Below the pieces are notes generated by a model that made no database searches, was not told the origin of the DNA, and saw only the letters and a program-made list of their open reading frames with translations. Positions 35,820 to 46,618 of a stretch of 64,000 bases of DNA are shown piece after piece; position 1 is the first letter of the stretch, and the number at the start of each line of letters is the position of its first letter. The stretch is taken from NCBI RefSeq assembly GCF_027580225.2, contig NC_073360.2, positions 8,672,501 through 8,736,500 on the forward strand. The letters are read 5' to 3'. The stretch comes from Misgurnus anguillicaudatus. Taxonomy: Eukaryota > Chordata > Actinopteri > Cypriniformes > Cobitidae. A program made the translations under genes and the position numbers.

Positions 35820-38590
35820 TAGAGATAGATTAATCTCTTTAATAATTCACGCAAAAAAACATAATTCACACATGCGTAGACAATTTCACATGCATGAAAT
35901 CTAATTCACATACACAAAAATATATATATTCACAAAAAAACGATGTACATACACAAAATAAAAATTAATATTTATAAAATATGTTTCACAAACGAAAAAA
36001 ACAATTCACAAATGTAGAACTGTGTACGAAAAGTTTAAAATTTTGAGTTTATCATGACTGTGAATGTACGAATCGTCTTTTTCGTGTGTGAATTGCTTTG
36101 AATTTGTGTGTGTGTTTTTTGAGACTTTGGTGGCAGCGCGCTTCTCCAACGTGGGTCACTCGTACGCTTTAGCCTATCAGATGCAAGCTGACCATTCAAC
36201 CAATCATAACCCGCCAAGAGCGCAGCACTCAAGGAGCTCAGCAATGCACACCTTTTGCGCAATCAACTGAAATGAAGGTTCACGTCATCAACCAAGCATG
36301 GCGAATGAAGTGCGGGATATACGTGTAAGTTATTACTTTATTTCATATTGTTTAATAATTTAATATTGCTAAAATAACACACATTACACTTGCTGTTTAC
36401 AAAAGATTCCCGCGATTAACGTGAATGACGTTAATCGTGTTGCAAGACAGACTATCTTACCTAACAGTAAGAAGGAGAAGTGTTTTTTAAAGTTAAATCA
36501 ACAACTTTGAGAGTACGTTATGTATTCTCATCTCATGCTAAATCCTCGTCTCTGTTTCTGACCAGTTAATATTGATCTTTGTATTATTTATCTATTTAGT
36601 TAAATAGTAAACACTTACAGTATAGTCTTTATGTTATGTCTAAATTCTTTGTTTTTGCAATGTACGTACAGGAATAAGATGTATACTGTATACTGTATGA
36701 GATCAGGCTCATTTCACTGAAAATGTTTATGTAACAGATAAAGTCCATACGAGTGGTTATTACAGAATAATCCATTACAATGTACAAAACAATAGTCCTG
36801 TCCAGATTGAGGCTGTGGTGTGACATTCAGGACGTCAGACGATTAGAAGTATTGCAAATGCCATGTAATAAGAAGCAGTATTTGGTAAAAAACTGCGAAA
36901 GATTTTAAAGACTAAAATGATAGGAATTGACCTTTTTTCATTTCAGGAGTACCTTTTAAAAGAGTGCCTGACCTCACAGTCCTCCAAGTAGCAGAGGCGT
37001 TTAAGGACCTTGCCAGTGCTGTAGCCCCTTCGGTCACCACTATCAGGATGTCACATGTCAATTCTTTGGTGGATTTTTGGCTTTGGCAGAGTTTAGTATG
37101 CAAGTGTGCTGTCATACCAGCAGCAACAACACGCAACCTTAATCGCTATCAAGATGCCCCATAACTACAACCTCTGCAACTATTTGGCTACAGCCTTGAC
37201 ACATCTGTTTGCTTGATAGTTATTTATATTTACATGTTTACATTTCTGAAGTTAAGGTAGTTATTTACAGTATATTACATACATACTTTACTGCAATGTA
37301 AATGTTCGAAGTCATTTAGTTTTACATTCATGCAGTGCAGGCAACACTGTATGAAAGTTATTTACATTATATTTAAATACATTACTGCATTGTAAATGTT
37401 CAAAGCCACATGTTTACATTCCTGCAGTGCATGCAACACTGAATAAAAGTTACTTACAGTATATTTACATTCATTACTGCATTGCAAATGTTCAAAGTCA
37501 TTTATATTTACATGTTTATTCCTGCAGTGCATGCAACACTAAATAAAAGTTATTTACTGTATATTTAAATACATTGTAAAGTATTTAAAATATTAAAAGT
37601 CAATATTTAAAATTCCTGCAGTGCAGGCAACACTGATTAAAAGTTGATTATATACATGTCAATATTATTTATACCTGAACAAAACTAAATGCAATACTTG
37701 GTTCACTGGATAAGGCAACGTCCTTTCAAAGCCAGCGACACACTTTAAGGCTCAATAGCACGATCAAATCATCACTTTTAAAATGACTGCAGATCCTTGT
37801 ATGAGAAGTGATGTTAAATCGCTCGCGTCGAATGTTGTGAATCCATTTTCTGTGTGATTTTTGTCCACAAAAAACATTTGGAAACTCATACAGAGTTGAA
37901 CTTTGAGGAGTCCTCACATAACTGGACACAGCAATGTTCAGCTTAACTTCTTTCTTTCCGCTGTTGATATTTAAATTTTCTGGAAGCCATTACTATAATG
38001 GTTAACTATATAATGCTATAAATATACTTTAGTTATAAATCGCTCTCAAATAAATTTTATGAAAGCATTTTGCTGCTAGTACACTCAGATACGAAATGCG
38101 CTAAGTAAATACGCTCAGATTTTTCCGGAAATACGTGAGGAGAGCCAGATTGCGCAAAAGGTGTGCAATGCTGAGCTCCTTGAGTGCTGCGCTCTTGGCG
38201 GGTTATGATTGGTTGAATGGTAAGCTTGCATCTGATTGGCTAAAGAGTACGAGTGACCCACGGTGGAGAGCGCGCTGCCAACAAAGTCTCAAAAAACACA
38301 CACACGAATTCAAAGCATTTCACACACGAAAAAGACGATTCGTACATTCAGTCATGATAAACTCAAAATTTAAAGCTTTTCGTACACAGTTCTACATTTG
38401 TGAATTGTTTTTTTCGTTTGTGAAACATATTTTATGAATATTAAATTTTATTTTGTGTATGTACATCGTTTTTTGCGAATATATATATTTTTTGTGTATG
38501 TAAATTAGATTTCATGCATGTGAAATAGTCTACGCATGTGTAAATCATGTTTTTTGCGTGAATTATTAATGAGATAAAATTATCTCCATA
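35820..38590. mobile_element. 2.77-kb element with inverted arms of about 450 bp
   Basis: 35820-36265 and 38145-38590 are inverted copies, with shared words such as AATAATTCACGCAAAAAA, GATTGCGCAAAAGGTGTGCA (inverted) and CATGCATGAAATCTAATT. The flanks are TTTCCGTA and TTTCCGTG, an 8-bp duplication with one change. Just inside the left arm an ATG (36298) begins MANEVRDIR and meets GTAAGT. A possible next exon near 36948 reads VPDLTVLQVAEAFKDLASA up to a stop near 37162. Downstream is a tandem array. The coding part is mostly deleted. Confidence 0.85.
37200..37645. repeat. Tandem repeat of about 110 bp inside long-TIR element
   Basis: Four to five diverged units share TTACATTCCTGCAGTGCATG, CAACACTGAATAAAAGTTA and ACATTACTGCATTGTAAATG. 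The units are AT-rich and non-coding. Confidence 0.75.
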
Positions 38591-39855
38591 TTTCCGTGAG
38601 TTGTAAATAAAAACATTTGTAAAATATTAAATGTGTCATTCTCCTTAAGCTTCAAGGATGTTTTAACATTGATTTTTGATTACAGTATGCTGATTTTTGT
38701 TAAGTCACGCCCAGAGTCACACTAAAATCAAACAAAAAATAGAGCTGGGGTAACAGCCCCACAAATACACAACCACCCCCCCCCCCCGGTCACCTTTTTT
38801 ACTCTGAGGAGTTTGCAGGTCTTCAACTTACAAAGTTGGCCGGGGCCGCGGTGTGAAAGTAGTTGATTGAGATCTGAATCCTTTTTTTTATTGTTTTCAG
38901 TAATGTTAGCTATATGCTCTAAGACTTAGTCAAAAAAAGGTTTGGAATATTTTGTTATGTGCATTGAAATGTAGACTATTACAGTTCAACTTTTTTAATT
39001 AGAAATGCACTTAATCTTTTCCAAATTGTACAGCTAACTAGACTTTTTAGACATTTCTCTAGTGAAGACAAGGAAAATGGTCCTCCACAATTTCTTTATT
39101 TTAATTCCACTGTAGTAGTTGCTAGACATTTGGTCCTTACTCACTCGCACTGTTGATGTCTTGTATTTTCTTTTTTAGCCTGGAATAATCATGGTGGAGT
39201 ACCTTCATGAGTCCAATGAATCCAATCCATACCCCCACATCCTGTCACTGTGAAATGATCTGAGTGCATTTCAGGCCTTTGTCATAATAGCTGGACAGGC
39301 CCTGGAACAAAAAACACTGCTTCAGGCCATTGATGTGTGCTTCAAGGCATTCTTTGTCTTTGATATTAAATACCCAAAACAGTGTGAACATGTTTGGGAA
39401 TTCATACAGACTGTTATATATGAAATCCCAGGAGGGGAGTCTAAACTCGTTAAGTTTATTCAAACTAGAATACTTGCTTGCAAGTAGAGCAAGTGGCTCT
39501 TTAAAGCCGCATTTATGAAGTTGAATTAATTGTTCAGTATAGAGCTGCTGACTGTTGGCCTGTTGAATGTTCAGCCAATTCAATTGAAATTTTTGTTTTA
39601 CAATGAATATTTCTAACCCTTAGTGAACTGTACCAGTTCCATATTTTGTTGATATGAATGTAATACATTTTTTCAAACATTCAACTGTTTTTGTATTTAA
39701 GTGTTTATTGCATAATATATGCATAAATCTAGCATGTGTTCGGTTATAGGTTTGTAGTTTCACAGTTTTATATGGGTAGTGTATTTCAATTTAATTTCCT
39801 AAATTGTACTGTAATTTGTTAGACTTAATCTGGCATATGGATTAATTTTACCCAG

Positions 39856-42075
39856 CTTAATATGTAGTTAAATCAACCCATAGTTGTAATTAATTTGACC
39901 CATCATTTGGGTACACTATATAACAAATATGTAGTTAAATCAACCCATAGTTGTAATTAATTTGACCCATCATTTGGGTACACTATATAACAAATATGTA
40001 GTTAAATCAACCCATAGTTGTAATTAATTTGACCCATGATTTGGGTACACTATATAACAAATATGTAGTTAAATCAACCCATAGTTGTAATTAGTTTGAC
40101 CCAACATTTGGGTACACTATATATAACAAATATGTAGTTAAATCAACCCATAGTTGTAATTAATTTGACCCATGATTTTGGTACACTATATAACAAATAT
40201 GTAGTTAAATCAACCCATAGTTGTAATTAATTTGACCCATCATTTGGGTACACTATATAACAAATATGTAGTTAAATCAACCCATAGTTGTAATTAATTT
40301 GACCCAACATTTAGGTACACTATATATAACAAATATGTAGTTAAATCAACCCATAGTTGTAATTCATTTAACCCATCATTTGGGTACACTTTATAACAAA
40401 TATGTAGTTAAATCAACCCATAGTTGTAATCAGGGTGCGATTTGCCAAGGGGGATGCGTGGGATTTTCCCCTTTCTGGTCAATGTATTCCTGCCTCTGCT
40501 TAATTATTTTTATCCCCCCCTCAAAGTGATAGGTGCTACTACACTAGTGGCGAGACGGATCACAAAACTAATCACGGATTCGTGGTTTGATTAAAGTCAA
40601 TTTTGTTTTAAAATGCGCTACTTTGGCTGGCTCTGATACAGCTGCTGCGCAGCCTCTCTGTATTCACCACTCTGCAGACTTTCTCAATGTCCCGCCCACG
40701 GCGCTATCTGATTGGTTACAGACCCGGTTACACCTCACGAGTAATAGCCTATCAACACTTGCGAGATGGTTATGGAGCTGTGTGTCGAAACGATGAAATG
40801 CAGCATATTCAGCCGCAAATTAATAAAGCGGGAATAAACATAACAATCTGATTATCTGTTTATGATGACAAGCAGAGTTAGTGTCCCAGTCACACCACTG
40901 AGAATGGCCGAAGTTACACACGATAAATGCCGATGAGGCGTTTAGCGAGGCGCGGGCGCGTCCAGTTTGCGCAAATGAGGCTAAGTGACTAATGCATCTG
41001 ACTTTTCTATCATTTCACTGTAGCTCAGCGTCGCCGTGTAAAGTTAATGTTATTACTTTAAAAACAGCATTAAAACTGTTTCTACTGTAATGGTTTAACT
41101 TTGCAATCGATACATTGTTCATATTTATGTTTAAGTTGACACTACGTTGTGCCATATAGTTTTGCCATTCAATATTTAATTCTTGCGTGTTTTTTCGTTG
41201 TGCATGATCACAGTTCATATGTGTGGGGAAAGATAAGCATTAGAGTAAAAATATTGCATTAGGCTGCTTCATGAGTTAATGAGAAAAAAGATTTTACAAT
41301 TCCTGCAAATGCAGTGATGAGTTCATGTTCTCATGATTTATTTTTATGAATTAAAATGTTTTGAAATGTGCTGTGGACAGAGACGCATTATGTCAAAAAT
41401 GATAAAAAATCGTCAATAAGCTCATAATTTGTGCTAAAATAGTATAAATGTTTAGTTTTAAAACCATTTTGAAAAGCTGGTTATATTTTTGTGTTTCTGC
41501 GCAAGTTCAGCAGACAGTGAGGTTCGGGTTTGTTCCGATCAGAGCTCGTGACCGGAGAGCGCATTTCTGAATATTAGAAATATTTTAATTAGAAATATAT
41601 AAAAAATAATAATTATATTATAATGGATTTTTGTTAGGTCGGACAATGATTACCAAATTTCTCATATTTCTCATGAAAACAGTCAAAAAAGTTAAAACTA
41701 GTGGTACAAAATGACGAAATATGGTGGGTACAAAATGACGAAATATGGTGAGTACCCACCGTCGCCAAAATCGACGCCTATGAAAACATCCACCCCTCTG
41801 TTTTTTCCACAAATCGCACCCTGGTTGTAATTAATTCGACCCAACATTTGGGTACACTATATAACAAATATGTAGTTAAATCAACCCATAGTTGTAATTA
41901 ATTTGACCCAACATTTGGGTACACTATATAACAAATATGTAGTTAAATCAACCCATAGTTGTAATTAATTTGACCCATGATTTGGGTACACTATATAACA
42001 AATATGTAGTTAAATCAACCCATAATTGTAATTATTTTGACCCAGTGTTTGGGTACACTATATAACAAATATGTA
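39856..42075. repeat. 67-bp minisatellite, about a dozen copies, split by a hAT
   Basis: The unit contains AACAAATATGTAGTTAAATC, AACCCATAGTTGTAATTAAT and TTGACCCATCATTTGGGTAC. About eight units lie at 39856-40430 and about four at 41824-42075. The hAT at 40431-41823 interrupts one unit. Each unit carries the inverted pair GACCCA/TGGGTA, and the block resembles the end of a TGGGTT-type fish DNA element. Confidence 0.9.
40431..41823. mobile_element. hAT-type element, 1.39 kb, 8-bp target duplication
   Basis: The ends CAGGGTGCGATTTG and CAAATCGCACCCTG are inverted copies. The flanks are GTTGTAAT on both sides (40423-40430, 41824-41831). No transposase frame is visible. A 20-bp direct repeat TACAAAATGACGAAATATGG occurs near 41705-41750. 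Confidence 0.92.
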
Positions 42076-42595
42076 GTACTCCTCCTCTGCACAGACTCTT
42101 ATATGCTGAACTAAATGATTAATTCAATTTACTAAATTTTTAAGGTAAGTGGTTGCAATCAATTTATTTAAGCTACATTTAAACAAAATAATTTAGTTGA
42201 ACTTAATTTTATTTAGTTATTCAGTGATAAATAAAATGTTCCTCGTTATACATAAGTAATGGGACAGTTGACTTAAAAGCTGTTTAATGGATATGAATTT
42301 TGTTAAATAATGAAGCATGTTAAGGTCTGGAGTTGATTCTAAGTGTGGCATTTACAATGGGACGCTGTGGCTGTGAACATGCATGTACAAAATGTACATC
42401 CATAAAACAGCTTTCAGTTAACTATCACATTACATTTGGACCCTTTACATTTGGACAAATTGTATGTGAAAACCTTCTAAATAAAACAGAGTGTACACGT
42501 TTTAGCCAACATCCATTACGTAACTCTAACTAAAATACATTTTTTGTAAACAGCTATACACACACACACATACATGTATACATACATATATATAT

Positions 42596-45141
42596 GGGCC
42601 ATTCTACCGAATTCGTGCAAATTGCTGTCCCGGAACAAAAAACTAATTTAAAAAGCATTAATGTAGGAAAATGTTTGATGATAAAAAAATATAAGCAAAT
42701 AGCAATCAGAACCCAAAGTAATATTTGAGTTAGCGGCAGGCTTTGTATATAAAATATCATCATTTATATGGTGCTTTCAATTGAGAGGTGGTTGTCCCAA
42801 ACCCTAAGGTCTGAATTTCACCATAGGAAAAAAATATGAAATAATTGTTTTAATTTTTTCTATCATTGTTTTAAGAAGTATCATTTTGAATACTTTTGTT
42901 AATTAAAAACAAAAATATATTTATTGGATATTTTCAGTAAAAATCATGTAAAAAAAAAACTGTCCCGCATTTTCACGTCACTACCGAAACATTGCATAGT
43001 TTGGTCAATAATATAATAATGCTTTAAGCCACTCCCCTCCATTTTGAATCAGAAACTTTGTCTGTGCCTCTCTCCCTTGTGGTGACATGGTGATTAGATC
43101 AGTCCCATGGTTTTGAAGTAAATGTGATCAAAAGTTTGGAAATCAGTGTGTGACATTTATGAATGTCACTACCGATCACACATTTTTGATGATTAATTAA
43201 GTTTTTTTGATTTTTTCTACTGGTCATTTAGGTTTTACTCATGTTTCAATGTTGAGAACCGTGCTAGCTAACTACGTACTGATTAGCATCTTAGCAGTAG
43301 GATCAAAGTTAGCTTAAATTGTCACTACCGAAACAGTCACAACCGAAACAGTCACAACCGAAACATTTGTTGACATTTTGGTTGTGACGTGATTGTTTCG
43401 GTAGTGACAAAATGACACCTATTTCTTTATTTTAATAAATAAATAGAAACTTTCAAGTGCACATATATTCTTTTTCAGTACAAATTATTTGTTAGTCATA
43501 TTTCTGTAATGTTGTACGTGATTTGACTAGGACTACAAACTAAGATAAAATGAACTAGGGCAGATTAATTTAATTAATTCATACAGTAGTAGCTTGACTC
43601 ATTATTGATATAAATGAAGGCTATATGATTCTACCTCTGGTCTCTAGGAAAACATTCTGCGCTAATTTAGCGGGACTTTGACTGATTGCTTTATATAATT
43701 GACATAGCACTTATCAGTATCATTGTAAATTAAGATGTCATTGTTAAGTGTAGACAGGGCAGGCTCACACTAATAATGTAAATGTAAATATCTTTGGTTA
43801 ATTTGTAGAGATAGCTACAGAGAGAGAGGAATCACCAACATGCATAGACGGAAAGATGAAAGTAGAGCGGACAGACAGAGAGCCTATTTTCTTGAGCCGA
43901 TACTTCTTTTGCTCCCTTAGTTTACTTGTAACATTTGGCATCATCGTGTCATTTTTATAAGTCTCAATTTAAAAAAGTAACATTTATTGAACTTAAAAAA
44001 CTATATTTCTGTCTGTAAATAATGCCGGAAAAACTCGGTGAACACAGCAGCCACAAATCAGCCAATGCCAATACACATAAAACTCGCAAAAATCGACCGA
44101 TATATCGGTCTATCACTAGTTCTTTATATGAAAATGTATTCAACCTCCCTCAAATCAAATAAAAAATTAAGTTTACTTTAAACTCAAAAAAGTCAAACTC
44201 AGCAACAAGAGAATCAGTTAAGGAGGTTTAGAGAAGTTAGAATGTGTAATAGAAAAACAGGCACACATGTCTACACCAACATAACAGATGGACATGGGTG
44301 CACACACACCAAATTCTGTAGTTTATACTGTGGGACTGAAGTTTTATATGGATATACATTATGTCATCTTTTTCTCAAGGGATGTGAAAATCAACACAGA
44401 ATCTTGCATCCCTTCAAGGTCTGAACTATCCACCATCTCTTCAGCGTAATTTCAGTGCAAAGTGCTTTTATGTGGTGTTGCGTTAGATATTTTTTGTGCT
44501 GTATGTTTTGACTGCATAATGCCAACCATGTTTGACTAACTAATTACTTTTTTTACACAAAATATGGACAATCCAATATGGTCGTCACTACCGAACATTT
44601 GATGTCACGACCGAAACAAATAATGTTCTGGAAAAATAAAGTAGGTTTTGTTATCAGAAAAGATGACATAATTTTATTTAGTTAGATAAAAATTTAAACT
44701 AATGAATCCTTGAATTTGAAAACTGTATCAGTGCATGTATGGCAATTACAGAGAAATATTGCTTTCAAAATGCATTTAATTTGATGAACCACTCTTATAG
44801 TTTTGTTAAAATAATATTTTTAATCAATATAACCATGACACTGTCTTTAAAAAAATGTAAAAAATATATTTAGAAGGTTAATGTAAAGAAAATCAGAATA
44901 GGCTATTAAAAACCTAATTTTTATATCAAATGTTGTTGTGTTTCGGTAGTGACAAATTTTGGGAGAGAGAAAACATTTCGAAACTGTATAAAAACATGCT
45001 AGGAAACTAAAGTGTCCAATCAGTAGATTAGTGTTTCTTAGATGTTCTACTATGTTTATGACTACAAAGCTTGCAGGAAAAAACACACTTTTTTCAAGAA
45101 GTTTTGAAGTGTCAATTTGCACCAATTCGGTAGAATGGCCC
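42596..45141. mobile_element. 2.55-kb unclassified TIR element with CACTACCGAAAC motif array
   Basis: The left end GGGCCATTCTACCGAATTCG and right end CGGTAGAATGGCCC are inverted, with about 28 bp shared. It sits in a TA microsatellite, so the target duplication (TA repeats) cannot be sized. The motif GTCACTACCGAAACA or a close form occurs about ten times on both strands (near 42977, 43165, 43321-43370, 43385-43415, 44583-44615 and 44940). The termini share TACCGA. No transposase frame is seen. The superfamily is unknown. Confidence 0.75.
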
Positions 45142-45224
<83 letters not shown>

Positions 45225-45226
45225 TA

Positions 45227-45289
<63 letters not shown>

Positions 45290-45300
45290 CAAACATACAT
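45142..45300. repeat. TA/CA microsatellite
   Basis: (TA)n and (CA)n runs continue the (CA)n/(TA)n tract found left of the 42596 element (42559-42595). Long Thr/His or Cys/Val frames here are repeat artefacts. Confidence 0.95.
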
Positions 45301-46440
45301 ACATATATATGAATATATACAGTATAGCTTAAGTTGAGTAAAGAGCGCTTTTTACAACTTACCAGATTGTATGATCTACTTTTTCACCTTCTTCCAAGCA
45401 AGATCCTTTTTATTCCCGTTTCTATAGACGGTTTCAGCAGTAACAACATAAACAAGCGACTGCTGCGGTCTGCACGTAACTTCTGGTAAACTCCGCTAAT
45501 AATAAATAACAACAAAGTACTTTAAACGTAGTTTATTTAAATAACAAGCAAAAAAACAACACATAGATTACCTAGGAAACCAAAACATTTGTTATTTTCG
45601 ACGAGGCATTTGTTCAAGAGATCATATTGTTGTTTCATATTTATGCCTACACTCGCTACATTGTAATCATGTTACTACTAGAGCAAGCTACTAATTGCTT
45701 AACGTGGCACGAATATCCGGTAAAGTTCAAAGAAAAATATTTGGTTATTATATGTAGGTATGATGACGAAATTGTCAAAAAACCCAAAGCTCAAAATGTA
45801 TCAAATGACTAGACTCAAGGATTGAGAAAGTTGGGACATTTTTAATATTAGAAATCAGAGGAAAAGTTAAATATGGCGTCAATGGAAGGTCTGTGACTGA
45901 AAATATTCCTTTTTTCATGTTTTTGCTTGTAATTTTCTCATTTCATCAGATATTAACATGAAATTTTAACAGACTGTAGAATTTTGTTATTTCTTTCAAG
46001 TGAAATTATGAACATTTACTGTTTTACCCCCCATTCAGACAGCCAGCGACCAGCAGTACCAGAGCGACGCGATCTCATTCATTTCAGTGGAAACCGGGCG
46101 ACTTCCGGCACAAGTGAAAGTGACCGTTGGCGACCATATGGGCGTGTCCAGCGAGGCAAGAAAGTTAAGAAAAGTTTAACTTTATGCAAATGTCGAGCAA
46201 ATTTCGGGAGCGACTACCAATGAGAACAAAGCAGTGGAGTTCATGTCATCTTTCTCTCGTCAGTTACTGGAGTGGATGGTACTCATTTGTTTATGACAAG
46301 CAGATTTAGAAATGCCTCATTGAAAGAGATAACACAGCAAAAACATCGCTGGCTGTCTGAGGCCCTGTTTACATCAGAGCATTTGCGTTTTAAAACGGCA
46401 TTTTAAATGGAAAACGATCCTCGTTTATACTGGCATTTTA
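45301..46440. other. Intergenic, no gene recognised
   Basis: Short frames only. 46038-46225 has GC-richer wording (CAGCCAGCGACCAGCAGTAC) of the kind found in fish MITEs, but I found no matching ends. Confidence 0.4.
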
Positions 46441-46618
46441 AAAAGAATCTTCATCCACACTATACACCAATCCAGCAAAACACGGAAGTAAAGCAGCGCC
46501 GCCATTACTGCGGTGCTCTGCTGGATACGGAAGTAGCGTGTTTGTCCTGTAGGCTGCTTTCGTAGATGTTAGCTGTGCGAAGCTTTCTTAATTTTTTTAG
46601 TACGTATTCTGTCTAGTG

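Larger units (their letters stand above)
34389..38821. mobile_element. 4.4-kb DNA element with 4-bp TTCA target duplication
   Basis: The ends are GACCTGCAAACT and its exact inverse AGTTTGCAGGTC, flanked by TTCA at 34385-34388 and 38822-38825. Removing the element and one TTCA restores the interrupted exon in frame (ACT ACT TCA ACT TAC). Inside are a second element (35820-38590) and possible small exons of an unrecognised gene: 35606 onward (VLGTLVEYSQWP) after TTTCAG, and 35777 onward, which continues at 38591 to a stop and AATAAA. A 4-bp duplication fits Chapaev, Sola1 or Academ-type elements; I cannot choose between them. Confidence 0.8.
33509..39487 (+). pseudogene. Spliced fish transposon-type gene split by a 4.4-kb insertion
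   Basis: Exons at 33509-33685, 33764-33951, 34042-34183 and 34330 onward have good GT/AG borders and joined phase. They encode ETMRNVRKRM, QLKEWLRNNSQPLSPIETYM, QDFLVLHGDAASKLFETWLP and LRQLPALLPPTTS. The fourth exon is cut at 34388 and resumes at 38826. A last exon at 39179-39487 encodes MVEYLHESNESNPYPHILSL, a TGA stop at 39251-39253, then FVIIAGQALEQKTLLQAID, VFDIKYPKQCEHVWEFIQ and a TAG. I recognise the layout (LLPPT, then NxVEYL, then AFVIISGQALEQ, then VFD-YPKQC-VWEFLQ) from a very common uncharacterised fish protein family tied to transposons. It lies in the same orientation just after the tnp2-like gene and may be its partner gene. Confidence 0.75.

Noticed and set aside
44847..45312. 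Overlapping frames of 62-149 codons rich in Cys/Val or Thr/His
   Set aside because: They are translations of the CA/TG microsatellite and the element end.
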